Below the pieces are notes generated by a model, which was not told the DNA's origin, searched no databases, and was given only the letters and a program-made list of their open reading frames with translations. DNA of 40,218 bases. It comes from Dehalococcoidia bacterium (GTDB lineage Bacteria; Chloroflexota; Dehalococcoidia; Tepidiformales; Tepidiformaceae). The stretch lies in contig JAJDUR010000005.1 of assembly GCA_022826585.1 (NCBI GenBank), positions 1 through 40,218 on the forward strand. Reading direction: 5' to 3'. Below, in pieces: positions 7,246 to 14,673 of the stretch. The translations under genes were made by a program, and so were the position numbers. Position 1 is the stretch's first letter; each line of letters starts with the position of its first letter.

Positions 7246-8616
7246 GTGCCCGACCCGCTCCTCCCCCTGCCCCGCCGGCCTCTCCTGCGCGCCTACCAGG
7301 CCCGCGTCCTGCGCGGCCTCCTGCGCGCCATCGCGAGCGGCCCCGCCGCCCCGCTCACGGTGATGATGCCGAGGCAGTCCGGCAAGAACGAGATCGCAGC
7401 CGCGCTCGTCGCCTTCCTCCTGCGGACGCACGCCGTCGCGGGCGGTACCGTTGTCGTCTGCGCGCCCACGCTCGACCCGCAGGCGCGCATCAGCGCCGAG
7501 CGCATCCGCGCGGCCCTGGCCGCCACCGACCCGCTCGTGCCCGCCGCCGGACGCAGCCGCTCGCGCGGCGATGGCATCGCCTGCGGGCGCGCCCGGGCCG
7601 TGCTGCTCAGCGCCAACCCGCAGGCGAGCGTCGCCGGACACACCGCTTCCATCGCGCTCATCGCCGACGAGGCGCAGGACGTAGACGAGGCCTGGTTCAA
7701 CCGCCAGTTCCGGCCCATGGCCGCCAGCACGGGCGCGCCCACGATCCTGTTCGGCACGGCCTGGAGCGGGCGTACCCTCCTCGAACGCGCCGCGGAGGCG
7801 AACCGCGCCCGCGACGCCGCCTCCCCGCACGGCCCTCGCCATCACCACCAGGCTGGCTGGCGCGAGGTGGCGGAGACGCTGCCCGCCTATGGCGCCTACG
7901 TCGAGGCGGAGCGCGAGCGGCTGGGCGCATCCCACCCGCTCTTCCTGAGCCAGTACGAGCTCGTCCCCGGCGAGACCGCCGGCCGCCTCCTGACGCGCGA
8001 CCTGCTTGCCGCGTTCGAAGGCGGCCACGAGCCCCTTGCCGCGCCCGAGCCCGGCGGGCGGTACGTCGCGGGGCTCGACTTCGGCGGCGAGGGGAAGGAT
8101 GCCGACGCCACTGTGCTCACCATCGCGCGCGTCGAGGCGGTTGAGGGCAACGGCCTGCCGGGCTGCGCCGTGGTCGCGCAGCGCGAGTGGCGCGGCGAGC
8201 CGTACGCCCGCGTCCTCGACGAGGTCCGCGCCCTCGATGGAGCCTGGCGCTTCGACAGCATCTCCGCCGACGCGACGGGGCTGGGCGCGCCCCTCGTGGC
8301 GCAGCTCCGCCCCCGGCTCGGCGCCCGCCTCGACGAGTTCGTCTTCACCGCCGCCTCCAAGAGCGCGCTCGGCTACAACCTCCTCGCCGCCGCCCGCACC
8401 GGACGCCTGGCCCTTCCGCGGGACGACGGCAGCCCCGAGGCAGCCCGCTGCCGCGAGGAGCTCGCCGGCTGCGAGGCGTCGCTCGCCACCGGCGGACGGC
8501 TCGCCTGGGGGAACGGCCGGGGCCACGACGATTACGTCGTGTCGCTCGCGCTCTGCCTGCGCGCCGCCGAGTCGGCGGGCCCTCCCCGGGTGGCGGTGGG
8601 CCGGGGCAGGCGTTAG
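7246..8616 (+). CDS. Terminase large subunit (packaging ATPase-nuclease)
   Basis: 456 residues from a GTG at 7246. An upstream in-frame ATG at 7144 would add a Pro/Arg-rich stretch with no family resemblance. In phages this protein drives DNA into the capsid with ATP and cuts the genome. Walker A is MPRQSGKNE (~41-49), and Walker B with the catalytic Glu is IALIADEAQD (~136-145). A coupling-like region with FGTAWSG follows. The C-terminal RNase H-like nuclease shows LDFGGEGKD (~275), ISADATGLG (~338) and HDDYVVSLAL (~426), giving the expected acidic residues. All key residues look intact, so it is not an obvious pseudogene. It is divergent from the capsid gene across 117 nt. No portal gene follows; a hicAB pair comes next. 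Confidence 0.85.
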   Translation: MPDPLLPLPRRPLLRAYQARVLRGLLRAIASGPAAPLTVMMPRQSGKNEIAAALVAFLLRTHAVAGGTVVVCAPTLDPQARISAERIRAALAATDPLVPAAGRSRSRGDGIACGRARAVLLSANPQASVAGHTASIALIADEAQDVDEAWFNRQFRPMAASTGAPTILFGTAWSGRTLLERAAEANRARDAASPHGPRHHHQAGWREVAETLPAYGAYVEAERERLGASHPLFLSQYELVPGETAGRLLTRDLLAAFEGGHEPLAAPEPGGRYVAGLDFGGEGKDADATVLTIARVEAVEGNGLPGCAVVAQREWRGEPYARVLDEVRALDGAWRFDSISADATGLGAPLVAQLRPRLGARLDEFVFTAASKSALGYNLLAAARTGRLALPRDDGSPEAARCREELAGCEASLATGGRLAWGNGRGHDDYVVSLALCLRAAESAGPPRVAVGRGRR

Positions 8617-8628
8617 AAGTCCCAAACG

Positions 8629-8657
8629 TTGTGAGTAGGTGGTACTGTATGTAGTAT
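8629..8657 (+). promoter_or_regulatory. Promoter of hicA (leaderless)
   Basis: TTGTGA (8629-8634), a 17-nt spacer and TAGTAT (8652-8657) make a good sigma70-type promoter. The start codon of hicA is 7 nt after the -10 box, so the transcript probably starts at or next to the ATG. Confidence 0.6.
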
Positions 8658-8664
8658 CATCGGG

Positions 8665-8913
8665 ATGGCGAGGCGGGAGCGACGCATCGAGCGGCTACGC
8701 CGTTCCCAGACCGATGTCTCGCCGGAGCAGTTGCGGACGGCGCTGGAGTCGGTTGGCTTTACGCTGGAGGGCATCACAGGAAGTCACTGGCGCTATGGCC
8801 ACCCTGCCCTGCAGCGGAAGCTCGTCATCCCCTATCGCAGGCCGCTCAAACCGGGATATGTCCGGGATGCACTAAAGGCGATCGATGAGGTGTTTGGCGA
8901 TGACGGCGACTGA
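8665..8913 (+). CDS. hicA: HicA-type mRNA interferase toxin
   Basis: 82 residues. HicA toxins are small dsRBD-fold RNases that cleave mRNA when not bound by HicB. The conserved core is visible: a short N-terminal helix region (SPEQLRTALESVGF), then GSHWRYGHP with the catalytic His, then RKLVIPYRRPLKPGYVRDAL. An N-terminal basic segment of ~17 residues (ARRERRIERLRRSQTD) precedes the domain, slightly longer than in minimal HicA. The promoter immediately upstream places the start codon at the transcript 5' end. The stop overlaps the hicB start by 14 nt, the usual coupling of a toxin-antitoxin pair. The location next to a terminase gene suggests accessory or phage-associated DNA. Confidence 0.88.
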   Translation: MARRERRIERLRRSQTDVSPEQLRTALESVGFTLEGITGSHWRYGHPALQRKLVIPYRRPLKPGYVRDALKAIDEVFGDDGD

Positions 8914-9364
8914 ACAAGCGTCTTCGAGTCCCAGGACTCCCCATGACCCAATGGATGATCCAGAGATTGCTGCCAGGGTAGCGGAGTACCTGGAGCTGCC
9001 CTACACCATCACCATGGTCTACGACACCTCCGGGGGACCACCCGCCTGGGTTGTGGGGGTAGAGGAGCTTCAAGGCTGCCTGAGTCAGGGCGATACGCCC
9101 GAAGAAGCGATCGAGATGATTCGTGAAGCCATGGAGCTCTGGATCGGCGGGTACATCGAGGAGGGTTGGGAGATCCCCCCGCCGAAGGACCACTTCCCCG
9201 AGCACAGCGGGAAGTTCCAGGTGCGCCTGCCCGTCGGCCTGCATGGGAGGCTGGCCGCCGTCGCCGAGGACGAGGGTGTCTCCCTCAACCAGCTCGTGAC
9301 CGCCATCCTCGCCGAGGGCGTCGGCTGGCGACCCGCCGGCGAACGGAAGCGCTCCCGCACGTGA
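8900..9364 (+). CDS. hicB: HicB-type antitoxin
   Basis: 154 residues from ATG 8900 (an alternative ATG at 8885 adds five). A GAGGTG sequence ~9 nt upstream and the overlap with the end of hicA favour 8900. HicB binds HicA and represses the operon. The N-terminal partial RNase H-like HicB fold is seen in YTITMVYDTSGGPPAWVVGV, GCLSQGDTPEEAIEMIREAM and WIGGYIEEG. The C-terminus carries a DNA-binding ribbon-helix-helix: FQVRLPVGLHGRLAAVAEDE, then GVSLNQLVTAILAEGV. This is the standard two-domain architecture, so autoregulation of the upstream promoter is likely. Confidence 0.88.
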   Translation: MTATEQASSSPRTPHDPMDDPEIAARVAEYLELPYTITMVYDTSGGPPAWVVGVEELQGCLSQGDTPEEAIEMIREAMELWIGGYIEEGWEIPPPKDHFPEHSGKFQVRLPVGLHGRLAAVAEDEGVSLNQLVTAILAEGVGWRPAGERKRSRT

Positions 9365-9377
9365 TCGGCCTGTCCTC

Positions 9378-9383
9378 TATGCT
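9378..9383 (+). promoter_or_regulatory. -10 box of the 158-residue orphan gene
   Basis: TATGCT ends 6 nt before the ATG at 9390, again the leaderless spacing seen across this window. It lies 14 nt after the hicB stop, so the next gene can be transcribed independently of hicAB. Confidence 0.45.
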
Positions 9384-9389
9384 TGACTG

Positions 9390-9866
9390 ATGGCCGAGCA
9401 GTACGTCGCCACCGACAAGCGCACCGGGCTCGAGGTCGCCGTCACCGGGGAGTTTCCCCCGCACCACGACGACCGCATCCGTATCGCCCGCACCTGCACG
9501 CTGTTCACGCGGCTCCTCGCCACCATCCTCTCCAACAGCAGCGAGAGCGACCGGCGCGAGCAGTTCGTCGCCATCGAGACGCAGCTCGAGCTGGCTGAGG
9601 CGCTCATCCGCGGCGATCTCACGGAGGTCCAGACGCTCCTGCAGCAGACCATGGAGCGCCTGGGCATGGGCCCGGAGCAGCTCGACGAAGTTGCCCGTCG
9701 CATCCTCAAGGAGTTCGGCGAGGACGGCCCCCCCGACCTCGGCAACCTCGGCGACCTCCGCCCCGACCCACCGCCCCCTCCCCCCCTCGACGACATCGAC
9801 ATCGACCTGCCCCCCCACGGTCATTCCGACAAGGACGACGAGACCCCCCTCGACGACCGGCTCTAG
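9390..9866 (+). CDS. Hypothetical protein with acidic, proline-rich C-terminus
   Basis: 158 residues, not recognised. Residues ~1-115 look alpha-helical and charged (RIARTCTLFTRLLATILSN, QLELAEALIRGDLTEVQTLL, LDEVARRILKEF). The last ~45 residues are Asp/Pro-rich (DPPPPPPLDDIDIDLPPH) and end ETPLDDRL. The 47 bp covering this C-terminus and the following sequence recur at 11019-11065, where a detached copy of the same tail exists. This could be a small regulatory or scaffolding-type protein, but nothing in the sequence fixes a function. A leaderless promoter is inferred. It follows hicB on the same strand. Confidence 0.6.
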   Translation: MAEQYVATDKRTGLEVAVTGEFPPHHDDRIRIARTCTLFTRLLATILSNSSESDRREQFVAIETQLELAEALIRGDLTEVQTLLQQTMERLGMGPEQLDEVARRILKEFGEDGPPDLGNLGDLRPDPPPPPPLDDIDIDLPPHGHSDKDDETPLDDRL

Positions 9867-9892
9867 GCTCCGGCGAGCCACGGGGACGACCG
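9846..9892 (+). repeat. 47-bp direct repeat, copy 1 (gene tail)
   Basis: The segment covers the PLDDRL-stop of the 158-residue gene and ~26 bp beyond. An identical 47-bp copy lies at 11019-11065. It marks one edge of a local duplication that also includes a membrane-protein gene and part of clpS. Confidence 0.85.
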
Positions 9893-9974
9893 CCCCCTGG
9901 ACGACCGCCTCTAGAGCGCGCCGGCGTGGCCGCGGGGCTGGCGCCGGTCGGTCGGGAGGGTGCGGGCCTTCCCC

Positions 9975-10805
9975 CTAGTCTGCGTCGAACGAGATTGCGT
10001 TCGGTCTGAGGGTCTTTTCCTGACGGTCCGGGATGAACCGCAGGTGCCGCGGTTGGAACGTCGGCCCCACTTCGAACACCACGAGTTGCGTCGTTGCGTG
10101 CCCGGGAGCAAGCGGAAACGGTAAGGGGCCGCCTTGGACCGCGACGAGGTCGTAGACATTCCAGTCGGTATCCACCAGCACCCATGAAGGCGCCTCGATG
10201 TCCCGGCTTCCCGTGTTCTCGACGGCTGCCTCGACGCTCCAGAACGTCCATCCGGCGATCGGGCTTCGACCGACAATGTCCTCCTCGGCGGCCTCGTCGA
10301 TGCCGAGGATTGTCACCTTCAGGCCGTCGTCGCCATCGAAAGTGGGCCTGATCTCGGCCCAGGAGCCGATTGCGAGCGAGGCATGGGCTCGTCCGTCAGG
10401 GGGTGCCGGTGCGGTCCCCCCCAGGATTCCACCCACGACAAGCGTCGCAACGACCACGGCAACCGTCACCACGCTGACGGGGGCGCTGGAAACGGCCGTT
10501 GCCACCGGATCCGGGAGCCTCTGGGTCCAGTGCCGGACCCCGGGCTCCGTTCGCAGGGACTGGGTCCCCGGCGCTTCCTGACGGGTTTGCATGATGGCCT
10601 GCCGCTGTCTCTTCCTGCGCGGTCCCTCGATGACCAACTCCCAGGCGATCACCCCGGCGACCACCACGCCACCCACTACGAAACCCCCCGCTACTCCCCA
10701 CAGCCGGAGCAGGGCGAAGTACGCCAGGAAATAGGCGGCGACAAGGACCACACCGATGGCGATGGTTCTGACGGGCGCTGGAGGCCGCTCCCGGAACCAC
10801 TGCAT
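9975..10805 (-). CDS. Membrane protein with C-terminal extracytoplasmic domain (paralogue A)
   Basis: 276 residues. Two N-terminal membrane spans (~13-35, ~40-57) are followed by a basic cytosolic stretch (EGPRRKRQRQAIMQTRQEAP) with GTQSL and HWTQRLPDPVA. A third span (~108-130) leads to a ~145-residue C-terminal domain with WAEIRPTF, VTILGIDEA, WTFWSVEAAVENTG and GHATTQLVVFEV. That domain looks like an immunoglobulin-like DUF4352-type module; this is a guess. The N-terminal ~135 residues are clearly paralogous to the product at 11078-11482. TACCCT ends 7 nt before the ATG, indicating a leaderless mRNA. A truncated clpS copy ends 19 nt upstream. Function unknown. Confidence 0.65.
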   Translation of the reverse strand: MQWFRERPPAPVRTIAIGVVLVAAYFLAYFALLRLWGVAGGFVVGGVVVAGVIAWELVIEGPRRKRQRQAIMQTRQEAPGTQSLRTEPGVRHWTQRLPDPVATAVSSAPVSVVTVAVVVATLVVGGILGGTAPAPPDGRAHASLAIGSWAEIRPTFDGDDGLKVTILGIDEAAEEDIVGRSPIAGWTFWSVEAAVENTGSRDIEAPSWVLVDTDWNVYDLVAVQGGPLPFPLAPGHATTQLVVFEVGPTFQPRHLRFIPDRQEKTLRPNAISFDAD

Positions 10806-10824
10806 GGCTTCGAGGGTAGCAGGC

Positions 10825-10953
10825 CTACACCGGCTCGATCGTCGCCGTGAGGCCGCACGACTCGAGCGCCTCCCGGTAGTGCTCCGCCGTCTCGCGCGGG
10901 CACTCGATCACCGTCGCTTTCCCCTCGTTGTGCGCCTCGAACATGATCGCCAT
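10825..10953 (-). pseudogene. Truncated clpS copy (C-terminal half)
   Basis: On the minus strand this reads as 42 codons from ATG 10953 to TAG 10825. It begins MAIMFEAHNEGKATVIE and ends with the ...LESCGLTATIEPV C-terminus of the intact ClpS encoded at 11693-12004. DNA identity to 11696-11821 is nearly complete and stops abruptly at the codon for Ile/Met, so the N-terminal half with the NDD-TM degron pocket is missing. It is a fragment left by a local duplication. An in-frame TAG lies two codons upstream of the ATG, so there is no longer reading frame. Whether the short frame is translated is unknown. Confidence 0.85.
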
Positions 10954-10988
10954 GGCCTACATCGAGGAGTTCGAAGGGTGCATGAGCC

Positions 10989-11039
10989 ATGGCTCCACCC
11001 GAGCCCCAGGACGACCGTCCCCTCGACGACCGGCTCTAG
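10989..11039 (+). pseudogene. Detached copy of the PLDDRL gene tail
   Basis: ATG 10989 opens a 16-codon frame, MAPPEPQDDRPLDDRL, ending in TAG. Its 3' half coincides with the end of the 158-residue gene at 9390-9866 (47 bp identical). It is most simply the leftover 3' end of a duplicated copy of that gene. Confidence 0.5.
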
Positions 11040-11065
11040 GCTCCGGCGAGCCACGGGGACGACCG
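11019..11065 (+). repeat. 47-bp direct repeat, copy 2
   Basis: Identical to 9846-9892. It lies immediately before the 3' end of the second membrane-protein paralogue, mirroring the arrangement of copy 1. Confidence 0.85.
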
Positions 11066-11077
11066 TCGCGGCAGTTT

Positions 11078-11482
11078 CTACCTGAGGGTCAGTTCAAGGT
11101 TCGCAAAGGCTTCCATCGCGACGTTCGTCACGATGAAGATGGCGAGAACCAGCAGGGTGGTGGGGGCGCTGGTAACGATGACCGCGAGCGGCCTTGGGAG
11201 CGCGTCGCTCCAGTGGGGTCTGCCTTTGTCCGAACGGAGCTGCTGTGTTCCCGGTGCCGCTTGCCGGGCCTCCATCATGGCTCGCCGCAGCCTTCGGCGT
11301 CGTGGCTGTTCCCAGCCAAATTCCCAGACCGCAAGCGCCACCACCAGGCCGATGCCCAGGAGCCAGCCTCCGGCAAACACGCGAAGGGTCACAACGCCGA
11401 TTACGGTACCGGCCGAGAGCATCAAGGCCGCTACCACTCCTCCACTCAGGGGAGGCGGGGCGAAGTTCCGGAACGACCGCAC
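11078..11482 (-). CDS. Small membrane protein (paralogue B)
   Basis: 134 residues from a GTG at 11482. A GTG at 11506 would add eight residues, but TACGCT ends 6 nt before 11482, and the start there matches paralogue A (VRSFRNFAPPPL against MQWFRERPPAPV). Two N-terminal spans are followed by WEFGWEQPRRRRLRRAMMEA, APGTQQLRSDKGRPHWSDAL and a final span (LAVIVTSAPTTLLVLAIFIV). It lacks the ~145-residue C-terminal domain of paralogue A. Function is unknown. It is the second copy in the locus duplication. Confidence 0.6.
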   Translation of the reverse strand: MRSFRNFAPPPLSGGVVAALMLSAGTVIGVVTLRVFAGGWLLGIGLVVALAVWEFGWEQPRRRRLRRAMMEARQAAPGTQQLRSDKGRPHWSDALPRPLAVIVTSAPTTLLVLAIFIVTNVAMEAFANLELTLR

Positions 11483-11521
11483 GCGTTGAGCGTAGCAGTC
11501 CTGCACAAGGTCGCCTCGCGG

Positions 11522-11641
11522 CTACCTCGCGTCGAAGAAGAGGTGGTGGAGTTTGCCGAGCCCGGAAGCATGGAACGGAGACACGCGCAGCCACTCCGGA
11601 TCGGCTGTGTCGTCGATCGCGAATACGAGCCAACCGCTGAC
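11522..11641 (-). pseudogene. Possible C-terminal gene fragment
   Basis: In the 210-nt gap between paralogue B and clpS, one minus-strand frame without a start codon reads VSGWLVFAIDDTADPEWLRV, then SPFHASGLGKLHHLFFDAR and TAG at 11522. The composition is protein-like, with aromatic and hydrophobic spacing unlike the neighbouring shadow frames. It could be the end of a gene whose beginning was lost. I do not recognise it, and the case rests on composition only. Confidence 0.3.
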
Positions 11642-11692
11642 TCTCCGGCAAGGTCGGGAAGGCCTCGCCGAGGCTACAGCACGGGCGCTTGC

Positions 11693-12004
11693 TCAGACCG
11701 GCTCGATCGTGGCCGTGAGGCCGCACGACTCGAGCGCCTCACGGTAGTGCTCCGCCGTCTCGCGCGGGCACTCGATCACCGTCGCTTGCCCCTCGTTGTG
11801 CGCCTCGAACATGATCGCCGCCGCCGCCTCCACTGTGAGCGAGGGCACGCAGCGAACGAGCGACTCGACCACGTGTTCCATCGTGTTGTGGTCGTCGTTG
11901 TGCAGGACCACCCGGTAGGGCGGGATCAGCGCCAGCAGCGACTCCTCGTCGACATCGACATCGGGTAGCGCGGGCTCCGTGGCGCGCGGCCGTGGCGCGG
12001 TCAT
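11693..12004 (-). CDS. clpS: ATP-dependent Clp protease adaptor ClpS
   Basis: 103 residues from ATG 12004. ClpS delivers N-degron proteins to ClpA/ClpC-ClpP. The core shows PYRVVLHNDDHNTMEHVVES, with the Asn-Asp-Asp and Thr-Met residues that line the N-degron pocket, and MFEAHNEGQATVIEC, with the pocket His. It ends ETAEHYREALESCGLTATIE-PV. The start codon overlaps the stop of the upstream acyl-CoA synthetase-like gene by 4 nt (ATGA), so the two are translationally coupled. A truncated second copy sits at 10825-10953. No clpA/clpC is in the window. Confidence 0.92.
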   Translation of the reverse strand: MTAPRPRATEPALPDVDVDEESLLALIPPYRVVLHNDDHNTMEHVVESLVRCVPSLTVEAAAAIMFEAHNEGQATVIECPRETAEHYREALESCGLTATIEPV

Positions 12005-13404
12005 CGTGGTGCGAGTCTCCCCAGCGCGAAGGCCGCCCGCTCGACCGTGGGAAACACCGCCAGCCCCGTCTCGATGAGCTCCTCTCGGACGGAGTCGACG
12101 AGCCTGCGCTGCCACTCGACGGTCATCTCCGTCGCCCCCAGCACGACGGCGATGGGGATGGGCGACGCCTCGACCGCCTCGCGCAGGCGCGTGCAGGCGT
12201 GGCGCAGCCGCCCCTCCGCCTCGGGCCGTCCGAGGAACCACTCCTCCCCCACGTTCGCGATGCCGGCGTCGTAAACGCCCGAGCCGGCCATCATCGCGAG
12301 CAGGCCGTTCGCCGAGAGTCCGCTCCCCGCCAGGATCGACTGGTCGACCGGGTTCCGCACCCAGTCCGCCAGCGTCGGGGCGCGCTCCGCCACCCGCTCC
12401 CGCACGTCCGCCGGGAGCGGTGGCAGCGCGAGGCCCTGGGCCGCGCAGGCATCCGCCGACTGCACGCTGCGTCCGCCGCCGCCGCCCGCCACCGCCACCC
12501 GCCGTCCCCCTGGCCGTTCCAGCAGGGAGGCCCCGACCATCAGGTCCAGGAGCTGTTCCTGGCTGCGGGCCTCGATCGCGCCTGCCTGCCGCAGCATTCC
12601 CGACCAGATCGCCGCCTCTCCCGCGAGCGCGGCCGTGTGCGAGGCCGCCGCCCCTGCCCCCTCCGCCGAGCGTCCCGCCTTCTGGATGATGACCGGCTTG
12701 CGCGCCGCCGCCCGCCGCAGCCCCTCGTAGAACCCCCGCCCGTCGGCCACCCCCTCCACGTAGGCGCCGATGACCGCCGTCTCGGGGTCGTCGGCAAGCC
12801 AGGCGAGCAGCTCGCCGGGGGTGAGGTCGAGGCCGTTCCCGTAGTTCGCCACCTTGCCGAAGCGCAGGCCGCGCGCCGCCCCCCGGATCACGACCTCGAC
12901 CGCGTTGTTCCCGCTCTGGCTCAGGAAGGCGACCCCGCCCCCGGCACGCGGCAGGTCGGGTCGGAAGGCGATGCGGCCGGCCGGGTGGTAGACGCCCATG
13001 CCGTTCGGACCGAGCAAGCGCACCCCCCGCGCCTTCGCCCGCGCCTCGATCTCCTCCTCCAGCGCCACGGCCTGCGTGTCGCCGGTCTCGCTTAGCCGCC
13101 CCGTGAACAGGTGCAGGAAGGGGATCCCGGCCTCGCCGCAGGCGTCGACCACGTCCGGGACGCCGTTCGCGGGGATGCAGCAGATCACGAGGTCGACGGC
13201 GCCGGGCACATCGCCGAGGCTGCCGTAGGCGCGGTAGCCCGCGACCTCGTCCGCCCGCCGGTTGATGGGATAGACCTCGCCCTCGAAGGCGAACTCCCGC
13301 AGCGCGCGCACGTAGTCGTGCCCCGCCGAGTCGACGTTCGTCGAAGCCCCCACCACGGCCACCGCGCGGGGCGAGAAGAGCCGGTGAAGGTCCTGTCCGG
13401 GCAT
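12001..13404 (-). CDS. Acetyl/acyl-CoA synthetase (ADP-forming) alpha-like, CoA-binding protein
   Basis: 467 residues. The N-terminal Rossmann CoA-binding domain (~10-130) shows [27 protein letters not shown] and [16 protein letters not shown] succinyl-CoA-ligase-like domain follows, with [24 protein letters not shown] and ASHTAALAG, whose His fits the phospho-His of NDP-forming synthetases. Known enzymes convert acyl-CoA + ADP + Pi to acid + CoA + ATP. The ATP-grasp (beta) part is absent, so it needs a separate subunit or is a non-canonical member. TACAAT ends 6 nt before the ATG (leaderless). The 3' end overlaps clpS (ATGA). It is divergent from lipA across only 60 nt. The substrate cannot be told. 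Confidence 0.78.
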   Translation of the reverse strand: MPGQDLHRLFSPRAVAVVGASTNVDSAGHDYVRALREFAFEGEVYPINRRADEVAGYRAYGSLGDVPGAVDLVICCIPANGVPDVVDACGEAGIPFLHLFTGRLSETGDTQAVALEEEIEARAKARGVRLLGPNGMGVYHPAGRIAFRPDLPRAGGGVAFLSQSGNNAVEVVIRGAARGLRFGKVANYGNGLDLTPGELLAWLADDPETAVIGAYVEGVADGRGFYEGLRRAAARKPVIIQKAGRSAEGAGAAASHTAALAGEAAIWSGMLRQAGAIEARSQEQLLDLMVGASLLERPGGRRVAVAGGGGGRSVQSADACAAQGLALPPLPADVRERVAERAPTLADWVRNPVDQSILAGSGLSANGLLAMMAGSGVYDAGIANVGEEWFLGRPEAEGRLRHACTRLREAVEASPIPIAVVLGATEMTVEWQRRLVDSVREELIETGLAVFPTVERAAFALGRLAPR

Positions 13405-13410
13405 GGCGCG

Positions 13411-13458
13411 ATTGTAGGCCCCGCCTCGCTACGCTCTCCCTCCCGGACCCGCTACCCT
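13411..13458. promoter_or_regulatory. Back-to-back leaderless promoters of the CoA-synthetase and lipA
   Basis: On the minus strand TACAAT occupies 13411-13416, 6 nt before the ATG at 13404. On the plus strand TACCCT occupies 13453-13458, 6 nt before the lipA ATG at 13465. The 60-nt gap therefore holds two divergent promoters whose upstream regions overlap. Confidence 0.55.
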
Positions 13459-13464
13459 GTTTGC

Positions 13465-14379
13465 ATGACCGCCATGACCGGCCGCAAGCCCGACTGGCTG
13501 CGTGTGCGCTTCCCCGTGGGGGGCGGCTACGAGCGCTTGCGCGACCTGATGCGCGAGCAGGAGCTCCACACCGTCTGCGAGGAGGCGCGCTGCCCCAACA
13601 TCGGCGATTGCTGGAACCGTGGCACCGCCACCTTCATGATCCTGGGCGACACCTGCACCCGCTCCTGCGGCTTCTGTGCGGTCACCACCGGGCGCCCGGG
13701 CGAGCTCGATCTCGGCGAGCCCAAGCGTGTCGCCTTCGCCATCCAGCAGATGGACCTGCGCCACGCCGTCATCACCAGCGTGAACCGCGACGACGTGGCC
13801 GACGGCGGCGCCGGCATCTTCGCCGACACCATCCGCTGGACGCGCCGCCTCTCGCCGGGCACCACCATCGAGGTGCTTATCCCTGACTTCATGGGTGACT
13901 GGGACGCCCTTCAGACCGTGCTCGACGCGGAACCGGAGATCCTCAACCACAACACCGAGACGGTCCCCCGCCTCTACGGCCGCGTGCGCCCCAAGGCAAA
14001 GTACGAGCGTTCCCTCGAGCTGCTGCGCCGCGCCAAGGCGGCCGCCCCCGAGCGCCTCACGAAGAGCGGCCTCATGGCCGGCCTCGGCGAGACGAAGGAT
14101 GAGCTTCTCGCCGTCTTCGAGAACCTGCGCGCCAACGATGTCGACATCCTCACGCTGGGCCAGTACCTGCGCCCCGACGAGCAGCACCTCCCCATCGACC
14201 GCTACTACCACCCCGACGAGTTCGACGAGCTGGGCGAGGCCGCACGCAGGATGGGCTTCGCGCACGTCGAGTCGGGGCCGCTCGTGCGCAGCTCCTACCA
14301 CGCCGAGGAGCAGGCCGCCCCCGTCCTCCCCCTCCGCCCCGTCGCCGCCAGCGACGAGCTGCTCCCGTTGGTGGACTAG
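13465..14379 (+). CDS. lipA: Lipoyl synthase
   Basis: 304 residues from ATG 13465. This radical-SAM enzyme inserts two sulfurs into protein-bound octanoyl groups to make the lipoyl cofactor of 2-oxoacid dehydrogenases and the glycine cleavage system. The auxiliary cluster motif [12 protein letters not shown] (CX4CX5C) and the radical-SAM motif CTRSCGFC (CX3CX2C) are intact. [26 protein letters not shown] and the C-terminal [16 protein letters not shown] segment are typical. No lipB is nearby. The stop codon TAG lies within the CTAG target site of the transposon at 14380. Joining the two sides of the transposon puts the 79-residue gene now at 17467 just 15 nt downstream, suggesting an earlier operon. 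Confidence 0.95.
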   Translation: MTAMTGRKPDWLRVRFPVGGGYERLRDLMREQELHTVCEEARCPNIGDCWNRGTATFMILGDTCTRSCGFCAVTTGRPGELDLGEPKRVAFAIQQMDLRHAVITSVNRDDVADGGAGIFADTIRWTRRLSPGTTIEVLIPDFMGDWDALQTVLDAEPEILNHNTETVPRLYGRVRPKAKYERSLELLRRAKAAAPERLTKSGLMAGLGETKDELLAVFENLRANDVDILTLGQYLRPDEQHLPIDRYYHPDEFDELGEAARRMGFAHVESGPLVRSSYHAEEQAAPVLPLRPVAASDELLPLVD

Positions 14380-14394
14380 GGCCTGTTTACATTC
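14376..14394 (+). repeat. Left terminal inverted repeat and target duplication
   Basis: CTAGGGCCTGTTTACATTC, the perfect reverse complement of 17433-17451. With CTAG as the duplicated target, the terminal repeat is GGCCTGTTTACATTC (15 bp). With TA as the target it is 16 bp. CTAG is palindromic, so the two readings cannot be separated. Confidence 0.92.
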
Positions 14395-14520
14395 ACCAAG
14401 GATGCGACCGCCTCACCACCCCCGGCCCTTTGTTAGGCGCGCTCGGGGGTCTATACGGCGAAGGCAACTGTACAGTTTCTTGTGTTCCCTGATGGCCTAG
14501 GTTACGGTGGGGAAACGAAA

Positions 14521-14540
14521 CCCCCGCCGAAAGGCGAGGG
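14521..14540 (+). other. GAAA-tetraloop hairpin in the left end of the transposon
   Basis: CCCCCGCC (14521-14528), GAAA, GGCGAGGG (14533-14540) forms a stem with one mismatch. The surrounding 14395-14673 has no gene I can support. It also holds a GTCAGG/CCTGAC pair near 14574-14597 and ends in the ribosome binding site of the next gene. This is probably a transposon leader or terminus-proximal regulatory region. Confidence 0.4.
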
Positions 14541-14673
14541 AATCGAGTGGTCTGGCGGTTGCTCGCCGGGCCGAGTCAGGACTTGACTCCCCTGACTCTA
14601 CCCAGTGAGTATCGCGGCTGCAAGGCCGTATACCGCCCTGCCCACGTGAATCTCACGGTAGGAGGCAGGGAAG

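Noticed and set aside
6241-8625. A 794-codon minus-strand frame covering the capsid gene and the region opposite the terminase
   Set aside because: Only the part below 7128 is protein-like and has a ribosome binding site. The rest is the high-GC antisense shadow of the terminase gene.
10928-11968. 346-codon plus-strand frame across membrane protein B and clpS
   Set aside because: It has no family resemblance and lies antisense to clpS, whose sequence is clearly conserved.
13429-14301. Long antisense frame over lipA (and similar long frames opposite lysC, cysS, coaBC, proA, nuoN)
   Set aside because: These lack start signals and family motifs and mirror real genes with strong motifs. They arise from high third-position GC.
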